A model generated the notes under the pieces. The model saw only the letters and a list, made by a program, of their open reading frames with translations. It searched no databases and was not told where the DNA came from. Of a stretch of 64,000 bases of DNA, positions 7,235-15,737 are shown one piece after another. Positions within the stretch are counted from its first letter, which is position 1. Each line of letters begins with the position of its first letter. The translations under genes and the position numbers were made by a program. Source of the DNA: JBDSSS01 sp963764195 (lineage in GTDB: Bacteria; Actinomycetota; Actinomycetes; Actinomycetales; Dermatophilaceae); assembly GCA_963764195.1 (NCBI GenBank), contig CAVXRG010000010.1, positions 310,001 through 374,000 of the forward strand, given 5' to 3'.

Positions 7235-8179
7235 TCACAGGCCGGCGGCCTTGTAGAGCGCGCCGACCTCGGCCTTGTTGAGCCGGCGGGTCCGGCCGAG
7301 CTTGAGGTCGGCGAGCCGGATCGGACCGACCTCGGTGCGCACGAGCTCGAGCACCGGGTGTCCCACGGCATCGAGCATCCGGCGCACGACGTGCTTGCGG
7401 CCCTCGTGCAGGACGACCTCGACGAGCGCCTTGCCGGGTTGGGAGTCCACGACGCGGAACGAGTCGACGGTGACGGGGCCGTCCTCGAGCTGGACCCCCT
7501 CGCGCAGCTGGCGTCCGACGCCGTGACCGACCGGCCCGCGGATCGTCGCAAGGTAGGTCTTGAGCACCCCGTAGGCCGGGTGCTGCAGCCGGTGCGCGAG
7601 GTCGCCGTCGTTGGTGAGCAGCAGCAGACCCTCGGTGTCGGCGTCGAGACGACCGACGTGGAAGAGGCGCTCCTCCCGGTTGCCGACATAGTCCTCGAGG
7701 GAGATCCGGCCGAGGTCGTCGTGCATCGTCGTGACGACGCCCTTGGGTTTGTTGAACGCGAGGTAGACGCGTTCGTCGTCGAGGTTGACCCGGACGCCGT
7801 CGACGTGGACGACCTGGCGCTTGGGGTCGATGCGCACGCCGAGCTCGGTGACGATGTTGCCGTCGACCTCGACCCGGCCCTGCTCGATGAGGCCCTCGCA
7901 GACCCGGCGGGAGCCGACGCCGCCCGCCGCCATCAGCTTCTGCAGGCGGATGCCGTCGGGGTCGTGCACGTCGACGGCCGGCTTGTCGGGGCGCTGGGGC
8001 AGCCGGGTGGGCTGGCTCGGCTTGGTCGACCCGGCGAAGCGGGCGCCGGTCGAGCCCTTGCCGATGCCGGCCTTGCCGCTCCGGCTCCCGGTGGGGCGGC
8101 CGCCCTTGCCGGACGACTTCCCTCCGGGTCCGTCGGCTCGTTTGCGCGGCTGTCGGGGTGACCTCGAGTGCTCGCTCAT
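7235..8179 (-). CDS. Pseudouridine synthase, RluB/RsuA family
   Basis: The 314-residue protein starts with an extended basic, Gly/Ser/Lys-rich tail of about 75 residues. It is followed by an S4 RNA-binding domain (LQKLMAAGGVGSRRVCEGLI) and a catalytic domain with the GRLDADTEGLLLLTNDG motif, whose first Asp is the catalytic residue of this family. Members isomerise uridine in helix 89 of 23S rRNA (RluB) or in 16S rRNA (RsuA). The position after scpA and scpB is the usual one for the RluB-type enzyme in Gram-positive bacteria. The start overlaps the scpB stop by four bases, implying translational coupling. The basic tail probably helps RNA binding. Confidence 0.93.
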   Translation of the reverse strand: MSEHSRSPRQPRKRADGPGGKSSGKGGRPTGSRSGKAGIGKGSTGARFAGSTKPSQPTRLPQRPDKPAVDVHDPDGIRLQKLMAAGGVGSRRVCEGLIEQGRVEVDGNIVTELGVRIDPKRQVVHVDGVRVNLDDERVYLAFNKPKGVVTTMHDDLGRISLEDYVGNREERLFHVGRLDADTEGLLLLTNDGDLAHRLQHPAYGVLKTYLATIRGPVGHGVGRQLREGVQLEDGPVTVDSFRVVDSQPGKALVEVVLHEGRKHVVRRMLDAVGHPVLELVRTEVGPIRLADLKLGRTRRLNKAEVGALYKAAGL

Positions 8180-8811
8180 GCGTGTCCTTCCTCGATCAGC
8201 TCGTCGATGACATCGACGTCGGGTAGATAGGGGGCCAGCGCCGGGAGGTCGTCGAGGGACGACAACCCCATCCGCTGGAGGAAATAGGGGGTCGTGCGGT
8301 AGAGGACGGCGCCGGTCTCGCCGAGGTCGCCGAACTCCTCGATCAGCCCGCGCGAGAGCAGGGTCCGCACGACCCCGTCGACGTTGACCCCGCGCACGGC
8401 ACTCACCCGCGACCGGGAGACCGGCTGGCGGTAGGCGATCACGGCGAGGGTCTCGAGGGAGGCCTGCGTGAGCTTGGCCTGCTGGCCGTCGAGGACGAAC
8501 TTCTCCACCACCGGCGCAAAGTCCGACCGGCTGTAGACCCGCCAGCCACCGGCGACGTTGCGCAGCGTGAAGCCGCGCTGGGCAGCGGCATACTCCTGCT
8601 CGAGGTCGACGAGGTGGGCCACGACGTCCTCCACGGGCAGCTCCAGCGCGGACGCGAGCGCGAGCTCGTTCACCGGCTCGTCGACGACCATGAGGACCGC
8701 CTCGAGCGCGGAGCGGGCCCCGCCGGGGAAGTCGTTGATGTCGAAGGCGATCTGCTCCTCGCCCACGCCCAGCTCCTGCGGCACGTCCGTCGACAGGTCG
8801 GGGTCACTCAT
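8176..8811 (-). CDS. scpB: Segregation and condensation protein B
   Basis: A 211-residue ScpB: paired winged-helix domains that bridge ScpA and the SMC heads in the bacterial condensin complex. The visible family blocks are ALEAVLMVVDEPVNE, the YAAAQRGFTLRNVAGGWRVY segment, and LAVIAYRQPVSRSRVSAVRG with GVNVDGVVRTLLSRGLIEEF. Those are the most conserved parts of ScpB. Its start overlaps the scpA stop by eight bases and its stop overlaps the rluB start by four, so scpA, scpB and rluB are translated as a unit. The C-terminus (LDDLPALAPYLPDVD) is the usual conserved tail. Confidence 0.95.
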   Translation of the reverse strand: MSDPDLSTDVPQELGVGEEQIAFDINDFPGGARSALEAVLMVVDEPVNELALASALELPVEDVVAHLVDLEQEYAAAQRGFTLRNVAGGWRVYSRSDFAPVVEKFVLDGQQAKLTQASLETLAVIAYRQPVSRSRVSAVRGVNVDGVVRTLLSRGLIEEFGDLGETGAVLYRTTPYFLQRMGLSSLDDLPALAPYLPDVDVIDELIEEGHA

Positions 8812-9847
8812 CGGGGCGCTCCTGCTGGGTCTGCGGCTCGGGCTGGGTCTGCGGCTCGGGCTGGGGCTGGGGCTGGGCCTGCGGTTCGGCCGGGCCGGTG
8901 TCCGTGCCTTCCGCCAGGAGGTCGTCGTCGAACTCGTCGTCGATCGCCACCTCGCCGTCGAGCGAGCCGGTCCACCGGATCGTCAGCTCGCCGAGCGCCT
9001 CGGCCTGCTCGACGGCGATCGCCGCCTCCTTGAACAGCTCGAGGACGGCGAGGAAGCGGGCCACGATGACGAGGGTGCTGTCGGCGTCGGCGACGAGGTC
9101 GCGGAAGGACACGTGCCCCCGGCCCCGGATCCGGCCGACGATGAGGGCGGCCTGCTCGCGCACGCTGACCTGCGGTGCGTGGAGGTGCTCGAGGCCGACC
9201 GTCGGGGCGACCTTGGGCGTCATCGCCCGGACCGCGATCCGGGCGAACTGCTCCGGTGTCACGGCGATGACGAGCTCAGGCAGGAGGCGGGCGAACTCCG
9301 GCTCGAGACCCGCCTGGCGCGGCACCATCCTCCCCGAGGTGGCCATCCGGTCGGCGAAGGTCGCCGCGATCTGCTTGTAGGCGCGGTACTGGAGCAGCCG
9401 CGCGAAGAGCAGGTCGCGGGCCTCGATGAGCTCGAGGTCCTCGTCGTCCTGACCGCCGAGCTGGGGCAGCAGGCGGGCGGCCTTGATGTCGAGCAGGGTC
9501 GCGGCGACGAGGAGGAACTCCGAGGCCTGTCCGAGGTCCCAGTCGTGGTCGCTCGTCTGGGCGGCCTTGAGATGGGCGACGAACTCGTCGGTGACCTTCG
9601 CCAGGGCGACCTCGGTGATGTCGAGCTTGTGCTTGCTGATCAGGCCGAGGAGCAGGTCGAAGGGGCCGCTGAAGACGTCGAGGTGGACCTCGAAGGGCGT
9701 GACGGCGCGCCGGGTGATGATGCCGCCGGGGGTCATCTCACCCCGGGGCGTCGAGCGGTTGAGGCCCTCCACGACGAGCGGGACACCCCCGTCCGGTGCG
9801 CTCGCGTCGGCGGGCGGCATCCGGTCGACGGTGTCCTGCCCAGTCAT
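8804..9847 (-). CDS. scpA: Segregation and condensation protein A
   Basis: ScpA, the kleisin that closes the SMC ring. The N-terminal SMC-binding domain begins FEVHLDVFSGPFDLLLGLI, with SKHKLDITEVALAKVTDEF following, and the C-terminal winged helix contains FLAVLELFKEAAIAVEQAEA. The first 40 residues and the last 35 are variable; the tail is a Pro-Gln-Glu repeat encoded by a short tandem DNA repeat at 8818-8885. I chose the ATG at 9847, which leaves ten bases after the parA stop. A GTG at 9871 would give eight more residues and overlap parA. It is the head of the scpA-scpB-rluB trio and lies directly after a ParA ATPase, as is common in actinobacteria. Confidence 0.93.
   Translation of the reverse strand: MTGQDTVDRMPPADASAPDGGVPLVVEGLNRSTPRGEMTPGGIITRRAVTPFEVHLDVFSGPFDLLLGLISKHKLDITEVALAKVTDEFVAHLKAAQTSDHDWDLGQASEFLLVAATLLDIKAARLLPQLGGQDDEDLELIEARDLLFARLLQYRAYKQIAATFADRMATSGRMVPRQAGLEPEFARLLPELVIAVTPEQFARIAVRAMTPKVAPTVGLEHLHAPQVSVREQAALIVGRIRGRGHVSFRDLVADADSTLVIVARFLAVLELFKEAAIAVEQAEALGELTIRWTGSLDGEVAIDDEFDDDLLAEGTDTGPAEPQAQPQPQPEPQTQPEPQTQQERPDE
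8818..8885. repeat. Short tandem repeat in the scpA 3' end
   Basis: Units close to CTGCGGCTCGGGCTGGGT repeat about four times with shortening. In the gene they encode a Gln-Pro-Glu-rich tail. It is probably a slippage-prone linker with no role in folding. Confidence 0.7.
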
Positions 9848-9857
9848 GGCGTCATCG

Positions 9858-10901
9858 TCAGGCCGCCCCACCGCGGGAGATCAGCTCGCGGGCGAGCTGA
9901 CGGTAGGCGTTGGCGCCCGAGTGGTCGGACGAGTAGGTCGTGATCGGCTCGGCGGCGAGGGTGGCGTCGGGGAACTTCACCGTGCGGCTGATCACGGTGT
10001 GGAAGACCCGGTCGCCGAAGTGGTCGACGACCGAGCGGACGACCTCCTTGCTGTGCAGCGTGCGCCCGTCATACATCGTGGCGAGGATGCCGTCGACCTG
10101 CAGGCGCGGGTTGAGCCGGTCGGTGATCTTGTCGATCGTGTCGATGAGCAGCGCGACGCCGCGCATCGCGAAGAACTCGCACTCGAGCGGGATGAGCACG
10201 CCGTGCGCGGCGGTGAGCGCGTTGACGGTCAGCAGACCGAGCGAGGGCTGGCAGTCGATGAGAATGACGTCGTAGTCGTCGACGACGGGGCGCAGCACCC
10301 GGGCGAGGATCTGCTCCCGGGCGACCTCCCCGACGAGCTGGACCTCGGCGGCGGACAGGTCGATGTTGGCCGGCACGAGGTCGAGGTTCTCGGTGCGGGT
10401 GGACTGGATGACGTCGCGCACGTCGTGGCCGCGCTCGACGAGCAGGTTGTAGATCGTCGTGTCGAGCTCCTGCGCGTTGACCCCGAGTCCGACGGACAGG
10501 GCGCCCTGGGGGTCGAAGTCGACGACGAGCACCCGACGACCGAGCTCGGCCAGGGCCGCGCCGAGGTTGATCGTCGTCGTCGTCTTGCCGACCCCTCCCT
10601 TCTGGTTGCACATCGCGATGATGCGGGCCGGGCCGTGGCTGCCGAGTGGCTCCGGGACGGGGAAGTCCGGGAGCGGACGGCCCGTGGGGCCGATGATCGC
10701 GACCGAGTCCGGACCAGTCCCGGGCAGGTGCTGCGCGCCGGAGGACGAGGATCCGGTGGCGGGTCGCGCGGTCTCCGGCGCAGGCGGTGCGGCCTCGGGA
10801 GCCGCGGTCGGCTGGGTGGGGACGGGCTCGGCGGTCCCGAGGGGCCGGTCGAGATGCTCAGATGGCACGGACTGCATGGTCTGGCGTGACTCCTCGTTCA
10901 C
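9858..10901 (-). CDS. ParA-family chromosome-partitioning ATPase
   Basis: A ParA/Soj ATPase with the deviant Walker A motif CNQKGGVGKTTTTINLGAAL, the A' motif VVDFDPQGALSVGLG and the Walker B region VILIDCQPSLGLLTVNAL. A Pro/Ala-rich N-terminal extension of about 85 residues precedes the ATPase. No parB lies next to it, so this is the second, scpAB-linked ParA found in many actinobacteria and not the ori-linked parAB pair. Such proteins dimerise on ATP and bind DNA non-specifically. The start is uncertain: GTG at 10901 is used here, an ATG at 10877 has GAGGAG twelve bases upstream, and the open frame extends to 10940. The stop is followed by scpA. Confidence 0.88.
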   Translation of the reverse strand: MNEESRQTMQSVPSEHLDRPLGTAEPVPTQPTAAPEAAPPAPETARPATGSSSSGAQHLPGTGPDSVAIIGPTGRPLPDFPVPEPLGSHGPARIIAMCNQKGGVGKTTTTINLGAALAELGRRVLVVDFDPQGALSVGLGVNAQELDTTIYNLLVERGHDVRDVIQSTRTENLDLVPANIDLSAAEVQLVGEVAREQILARVLRPVVDDYDVILIDCQPSLGLLTVNALTAAHGVLIPLECEFFAMRGVALLIDTIDKITDRLNPRLQVDGILATMYDGRTLHSKEVVRSVVDHFGDRVFHTVISRTVKFPDATLAAEPITTYSSDHSGANAYRQLARELISRGGAA

Positions 10902-10974
10902 CGGGTGTAACTCCGCTCGGTCGTGCCTGTCGCAGCGCACTCGGTCAGCCTCGCGCTGATCACGTGTGACCCTA

Positions 10975-11913
10975 TCAGCGGGCCCGGGGGTGGGCCTCCG
11001 CGTAGACCTCGCGCAGCCGTTGCACCGACACGAGCGTGTAGATCTGGGTCGTCGTCACCGACGCGTGCCCGAGCAGCTCCTGCACGACCCGCACGTCGGC
11101 TCCCCCGTCGAGCAGGTGGGTCGCGAAGGAGTGCCGCAGGGTGTGCGGTGAGACGTGCTCGCTGACCCCGGCCCGCTCGGCGACCTGCTGGAGCACCGCC
11201 CACGCCGACTGCCTCGACAGCCGGGCCCCGCGGTGGCCGAGGAAGAGCGCCGGGGTGCCCCTCCCCCGTGCCGCGAGCGCCGGGCGGCCACGCACGAGGT
11301 ATGCCGTCACCGCGTCGACCGCGTAGCGGCCCACCGGCACGATCCGCTCCTTGTCGCCCTTGCCCCGCAGCCGGACGACACCGACGCCGGGGCGCTCGTC
11401 GCTGTCGACGACCCCGAGGCCGACGTCGATGTCGTCGACGTCGAGGCCCACGGCCTCGGAGATCCGGGCACCGATGCCGTAGAGCACCTCGACCAGGGCC
11501 CGGTCGCGCAGCGACTCCGGGGTGTCCCCCACGCTCGCGGCCTCGAGGAGCCGCTCGACAGCATCGACCCCGATGGCTTTGGGCAGGCGCGAGGGTGGAC
11601 GCGGCGGGGCGACGTGCGCGGCGGGGTCCCCGCTCGCCTCGCCCTCGAGGGCGAGGAAGCGGTGGAAGCCGCGGACCGCCACGAGCGTGCGGGCCGACGA
11701 GGAGGCGGCCAGCCCGCGCTCACGCAGCGACGCGAGGAAGTCGGTGACATCCTGCTCCGCGACCGCCGAGGCGTCGGTGATCCCCCGCCCCGCGAGATGG
11801 TCGCGGTACTTGGCGAGGTCTCGGGTGTAGGAGCTGAGCGTGTTGGCCGAGGCGCCCCGCTCGACCCGCACGTGGTCGAGCCACCCCCGCACCTGGCGAT
11901 CGAGCCGGGTCAC
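10975..11913 (-). CDS. xerD: Site-specific tyrosine recombinase XerD
   Basis: This 312-residue recombinase resolves chromosome dimers at dif with XerC and FtsK. The N-terminal SAM-like domain reads VRGWLDHVRVERGASANTLS, and the catalytic domain holds GARISEAVGLDVDD (first Arg), the Lys hairpin (VVRLRGKGDKERIVP), HTLRHSFATHLLDGGAD (HxxR), LGHASVTTTQIYT (His and the nucleophilic Tyr). All six catalytic positions are present, unlike the dead integrase near the left edge. The open frame extends far upstream antisense to ald, so I set the start at the GTG at 11913, just before the conserved first helix. It sits between ald and parA on the same strand. Confidence 0.94.
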   Translation of the reverse strand: MTRLDRQVRGWLDHVRVERGASANTLSSYTRDLAKYRDHLAGRGITDASAVAEQDVTDFLASLRERGLAASSSARTLVAVRGFHRFLALEGEASGDPAAHVAPPRPPSRLPKAIGVDAVERLLEAASVGDTPESLRDRALVEVLYGIGARISEAVGLDVDDIDVGLGVVDSDERPGVGVVRLRGKGDKERIVPVGRYAVDAVTAYLVRGRPALAARGRGTPALFLGHRGARLSRQSAWAVLQQVAERAGVSEHVSPHTLRHSFATHLLDGGADVRVVQELLGHASVTTTQIYTLVSVQRLREVYAEAHPRAR

Positions 11914-11960
11914 GGGGGCGCTCGCGGCCTGCGGGGACCCCGACGGGTCCTTCCCCTCGG

Positions 11961-13076
11961 TCAGGACAGCGCCTCGGCGAGCTCGACCGACTTCATGCCG
12001 TGCGCCTCGGCGACGGGACCGTAGGTGACGTGGCCGTCCCACGTGTTCAGCCCGAGGGCGAGCGCCCGGTCGGCCTGCAGCGCCCCGCGCCAGCCCTCGT
12101 TCGCCAGCTTGACGGCATACGGCAGGGTGGAGTTCGTCAGGGCGTACGTCGAGGTGTTGGGCACCGCACCGGGCATGTTTGCGACGCAGTAGAAGACGGA
12201 GTTGTGCACCATGAAGGTGGGGTCGGCGTGGGTCGTCGGCCGCGAGTCCTCGAAGCAGCCGCCCTGGTCGATGGCGATGTCCACGAGCACCGAGCCCGGC
12301 TTCATCTGCGCGACGAGGTCGTTCGGCACGAGCTTGGGGGCCGCCGCGCCGGGGATGAGCACGGCCCCGATGACCATGTCGGCCTCGAGGACCTGCTGCT
12401 GCACGGTCAGCTTCGAGGACGCCAGCCCGTGGACCCGGTTGTCGTAGCGCCAGAACGACATGCGCAGCTTGTCGAGGTCGGTGTCGAGGAGGGTCACGTC
12501 GGCGCCCATGCCGAGCGCGATGTTGGCGGCGTTCTGGCCCGAGACGCCGGCTCCGAGGATGACGACCTTGGCGTTCTGGACCCCGCCGACGCCGCCCATG
12601 AGGACGCCGCGGCCACCCTGGGCGCGCATCAGCGAGTGGGCACCGACCTGCGGCGCGAGGCAGCCCGCGACCTCTGACATCGGGTAGAGCAGCGGCAGCG
12701 CGCCGGAGCCGAGCTGCACCGTCTCGTAGGCGATGCCGGTGACCTTCCGGGCGACGAGCTCCTCGGTGAGCGGCTTGTCGGCGGCGAGGTGGAGGTAGGT
12801 GAAGAGGGTCAGCCCCTCCCGCATCCGGTGGTACTCCTCGGCGACGGGCTCCTTGACCTTGAGCACCATCTCGGACTCGCCCCACACGTCGTCGGCGCTG
12901 TCGACGATCCGGGCACCGGCGGCCACGAAGTCGGCGTCGCTGATCTGCGAGCCGACGCCGGCGTCCTTCTCGACGAGGACCTCGTGCCCGTGCTCGGTCA
13001 GCTCGTGGGCTCCCACGGGCGTCAGGGCAACGCGGTACTCGTGGTTCTTGACCTCGCGGGGAATGCCGACCTTCAT
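11961..13076 (-). CDS. ald: Alanine dehydrogenase
   Basis: A 371-residue NAD-dependent alanine dehydrogenase (L-alanine to pyruvate and ammonia, reversible), exactly the usual length. It begins MKVGIPREVKNHEYRVALTP, which includes substrate-binding Arg and the conserved E. Downstream come the catalytic Lys region (MVLKVKEP), the catalytic His (FTYLHLAADK), the glycine-rich NAD loop (VVILGAGVSGQNAANIALGMG) and VLVDIAIDQGGCFEDSRPTTH. The enzyme lets the cell use alanine as nitrogen and carbon source and can re-oxidise NADH at low oxygen. The longer open frame to 13346 is non-coding; the ATG at 13076 begins the family N-terminus. Its stop is 48 bases from the xerD start. Confidence 0.96.
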   Translation of the reverse strand: MKVGIPREVKNHEYRVALTPVGAHELTEHGHEVLVEKDAGVGSQISDADFVAAGARIVDSADDVWGESEMVLKVKEPVAEEYHRMREGLTLFTYLHLAADKPLTEELVARKVTGIAYETVQLGSGALPLLYPMSEVAGCLAPQVGAHSLMRAQGGRGVLMGGVGGVQNAKVVILGAGVSGQNAANIALGMGADVTLLDTDLDKLRMSFWRYDNRVHGLASSKLTVQQQVLEADMVIGAVLIPGAAAPKLVPNDLVAQMKPGSVLVDIAIDQGGCFEDSRPTTHADPTFMVHNSVFYCVANMPGAVPNTSTYALTNSTLPYAVKLANEGWRGALQADRALALGLNTWDGHVTYGPVAEAHGMKSVELAEALS

Positions 13077-13246
13077 GGGTGTGCCCATCCTTCGTTCACG
13101 GATCTGAGCGGTGAGCCACGACTCCGTCGTCGGGCCCCGCGCCGGTCGGGGACCGACCGGCGAGCCAACTCTAGCCACGCCGACACCGGGGCCGGCGCCT
13201 GTGGACGAATCCCACGGGGGTGTGTGCGTCGGGGGAGAGTCGGGTG

Positions 13247-13687
13247 ATGGACGACCTCCTGCCACCGGTCCCGCTCCGGCGCCCGACCGCCGACCCCGCT
13301 CGGCTGCGTCGGCCGCCCGTCCGGCCCCTCGACCCGCTTGCTCCACTCGACCCGCTCGAGCCGCTGGACCTCGGCCCTCCGCTGGGGACGGTCGCGGCGG
13401 CCCGCACGCTCGAGCCCGTGGGCCGGCGGACCCAGCGGTGGCTCGGGATCGCGGCGGCGGTGGGTTGCTACCACGTCTTCGACACCGTGGGGCGCTCCGT
13501 GCGTCCCTTCCCGGAGAGCCGCGACGTCGCGACCGGCATCGCGATCCTGCTCGGCCTCGCCGGGCTGCTCCCCCCGCAGACCCGGGGGTATGCCGTGGGC
13601 TTCACCCTCGCTCTCGCGTCCCTCTATCTCCTCCAGGGCCCCTTCATCGTCCTGCTCTACGCGCTCTCGTACGCGGCGTCCGCGTAG
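13247..13687 (+). CDS. Small membrane protein of unknown function
   Basis: A 146-residue protein I do not recognise. Residues 1-60 are Pro-, Leu- and Arg-rich and include a degenerate PLDPLAPLDPLEPLDL repeat. Residues 70-90 and 100-145 hold two or three hydrophobic segments (WLGIAAAVGCYHVFDTVG; IAILLGLAGLLPP; GFTLALASLYLLQGPFIVLL), so it is probably an integral membrane protein with a cytoplasmic N-terminus. The ATG at 13247 follows a GGAGAG at a reasonable distance; an ATG at 13220 is also in frame. It diverges from ald and is followed after 44 bases by another membrane protein on the same strand, so the two may form a small operon. Confidence 0.6.
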   Translation: MDDLLPPVPLRRPTADPARLRRPPVRPLDPLAPLDPLEPLDLGPPLGTVAAARTLEPVGRRTQRWLGIAAAVGCYHVFDTVGRSVRPFPESRDVATGIAILLGLAGLLPPQTRGYAVGFTLALASLYLLQGPFIVLLYALSYAASA

Positions 13688-13731
13688 GGTGGCCCGACCG
13701 CGCACGCCGGCCGGATGACGAGGGAGACGCC

Positions 13732-14340
13732 ATGAAGCTCTACGCGGACACGTCGGCCCGTCGGAGCCGACAGCTCGTCGCCGACGTGCTCGTCCTGCTC
13801 TGGGTGGGCGTCTGGGCCTGGGTGGGCCGGGCGGTCCACGACCTCATCGCCGAGCTGCAGACGCCCGCCGACTCGATCAGCCGGGCCGGGACCTCGGTGC
13901 ACGACGCCCTCACCGGTGCCGGCACGCAGGCCCAGCAGCTGCCGTTCGTCGGGGGGTCGATGCGGGACTGGCTCGTCCAGGCCGCCGGCTCGGGGACGAC
14001 GCTGCAGACGGCCGGCACCACCATGTCCTCGACGATCGGGACGCTCGCGCTCGTCGCCGGGTGGATCACCGCCCTCGTCCCGATCCTGCTCGTCGCGGGG
14101 GTGTGGCTGCTGCTGCGCGGGCGGTTCGTCCGCCGGGCCACGAGCGCCCAGCGCTTCATCGACAGCAACGAGGACCTCGACCTCTTCGCCCTGCGGGCGA
14201 TGGCCAACCAGCCGATGACGGCCCTGGCGCGGATCAGCGCGGACCCGGCCGGCGCCTGGCGCCGTCGGGACCCCGAGGTGATCCGGGCCCTCGCCACGCT
14301 CGAGCTGCGCAACCACGGACTGCGGCCCCCGCCACGCTGA
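13732..14340 (+). CDS. Conserved membrane protein of unknown function
   Basis: This 202-residue protein has two clear transmembrane helices, residues 16-36 (VADVLVLLWVGVWAWVG) and about 106-130 (LALVAGWITALVPILLVAGVWLLL). The segment of roughly 70 residues between them is polar and Thr/Gly/Gln-rich and is predicted to be outside. A cytoplasmic C-terminal region (RFIDSNEDLDLFALRAMAN) carries DPEVIRALATLELRNHGL at its end. The pattern is conserved in actinobacteria as a hypothetical protein, as far as I recall; no function is assigned. The ATG at 13732 has GGGAGA eight bases upstream. It converges on hisS, 42 bases away. Confidence 0.72.
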   Translation: MKLYADTSARRSRQLVADVLVLLWVGVWAWVGRAVHDLIAELQTPADSISRAGTSVHDALTGAGTQAQQLPFVGGSMRDWLVQAAGSGTTLQTAGTTMSSTIGTLALVAGWITALVPILLVAGVWLLLRGRFVRRATSAQRFIDSNEDLDLFALRAMANQPMTALARISADPAGAWRRRDPEVIRALATLELRNHGLRPPPR

Positions 14341-14381
14341 GGGTCGGGCCTGAGGGCGGTGGGCTCAGCCGTGCGGTGGGC

Positions 14382-15737
14382 TCAGCCGTCGGTGCGCGTG
14401 ACGGCAGCGGTGCGGTCCTCGGCGGCGGGCGACCACGTCTGCGGGTCGGCGGCGACCTGCTCGCCGGTGCGGATGTCCTTGACCTCGTCGCCGCTCTCCC
14501 CCACGCCGGCGAACCAGACGAAGGGGATGCCGCGCCGTTCGGCGTAGCGGATCTGCTTGCCGAAGCGCGCGGCCGACGACGCCACCTCACACGAGATGCC
14601 CCGGCGGCGCAGGGCGGTCGCCACCGCGACAGCCTCGTCGCGCGAGTCGTCGTCCTTGAGCGCGACAAGGACCGCGGCAGGGGTCGAGCGCGAGGCGGTG
14701 ACGAGACCGCGACCGATGAGCAGGCCGAGGATGCGGGTCACCCCGATCGAGATCCCGACGCCCGGGTAGGTCGTCCGGCCGTCGCTGGCGAGCGCGTCGT
14801 AACGGCCCCCGGAGCAGAACGAGCCCCACTCCTCGTGGCCGACGAACTGGGTCTCGTAGACCGTGCCCGTGTAGTAGTCCAGGCCGCGGGCGATCCGCAG
14901 GTCGGCGACGAGCCGACCCGGTGCGTGCGCCATCCCGGTCCGGATGACGTCCGCCAGGGTGTCGAGACCCTCCTCGAGCAGGGGGTGCTCCACGCCGAGG
15001 GCGCGGACCTGCTCGACGAAGCCGAGGCCCTCGGTACGGATCGCGGCGAGGGCGAGACACTGGTCGGCCTGCTCGGGGGTGGCGCCGTTGTCGACGAGCA
15101 GCGAGCGCACCCTGTCGGGGCCGATCTTGTCGAGCTTGTCGACGATGCGCAGGGTGCCGATGACGTCGGTGAGGCCGATCCCCTCGTAGAACCCGCTGGG
15201 GATCTTGCGGTTGTTGACCTGGATGACGAAGTCGCCGACCGGGAAGCGGCTGAAGACGTCGGCGATGACGAGCGGCATCTCGGCCTCGAAGTGCGAGGAG
15301 AGGGTGCCGACGTCGACGACGTCGATGTCGGCCTGGGTGAACTCCCGGTAGCGGCCCTCCTGGGGGCGCTCCCCACGCCAGGCCTTCTGGATCTGGTAGC
15401 GCCGGAAGGGGAAGGCGAGCTTCCCGGCATTCTCCAGGACGTAGCGGGCGAAGGGCACCGTCAGGTCGAAGTGCAGGCCCCACTTGGGCCCCTCGTCCCC
15501 ACCGGCGAGGCGTGAGACGGCGTAGATCTCCTTGTCGGCGTCCTCGCCCTGGGCGCTCAGCCGCTCGATCGGTTCGACGGATCGCGTCTCGACCGAGGAG
15601 AAGCCGTGCAGCTCGAAGGTCTCGCGGATGACGTCGAGGAAGCGCTGCTCGACGATCCGCTCGCTCGGGAGGAACTCGGGGAAGCCGCTGATCGGCGTCA
15701 CCTTCGTCTGGGCGGGCCTCGGGGTGGCGGTGCTCAT
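14382..15737 (-). CDS. hisS: Histidine-tRNA ligase
   Basis: A class II aminoacyl-tRNA synthetase of 451 residues specific for histidine. Family motifs seen are SGFPEFLPSERIVEQRFLDV at the start, motif 2 (FRRYQIQKAWRGERPQEGRYREFTQ, shortened here in the citing), the histidine-specific block LDYYTGTVYE with the GGRYD loop, and the motif 3 region VGISIGVTRI. The C-terminal anticodon-binding domain starts around residue 335 (PAAVLVALKDDDSRDEA). This version, with a degenerate C-terminus reaching GEQVAADPQTW, is the form common in actinobacteria. The start overlaps the stop of the upstream hydrolase gene by four bases (ATGA), so the two are coupled. The 3' end lies beside a 17-bp direct duplication at 14354-14387. 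Confidence 0.94.
   Translation of the reverse strand: MSTATPRPAQTKVTPISGFPEFLPSERIVEQRFLDVIRETFELHGFSSVETRSVEPIERLSAQGEDADKEIYAVSRLAGGDEGPKWGLHFDLTVPFARYVLENAGKLAFPFRRYQIQKAWRGERPQEGRYREFTQADIDVVDVGTLSSHFEAEMPLVIADVFSRFPVGDFVIQVNNRKIPSGFYEGIGLTDVIGTLRIVDKLDKIGPDRVRSLLVDNGATPEQADQCLALAAIRTEGLGFVEQVRALGVEHPLLEEGLDTLADVIRTGMAHAPGRLVADLRIARGLDYYTGTVYETQFVGHEEWGSFCSGGRYDALASDGRTTYPGVGISIGVTRILGLLIGRGLVTASRSTPAAVLVALKDDDSRDEAVAVATALRRRGISCEVASSAARFGKQIRYAERRGIPFVWFAGVGESGDEVKDIRTGEQVAADPQTWSPAAEDRTAAVTRTDG

Noticed and set aside
5958..7256. Long open frames on the plus strand opposite cmk, tyrA and other genes (such as 3747-4724, 8558-9943, 51655-54543)
   Set aside because: They lie antisense to well-supported genes, have Val/Asp/Arg/Gly-rich composition typical of reversed high-GC codons, and match no family.
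10975..12885. A 636-residue frame containing XerD at its end
   Set aside because: Only the last 312 residues are recombinase; the rest is antisense to ald. A GTG at 11913 begins the known domain.
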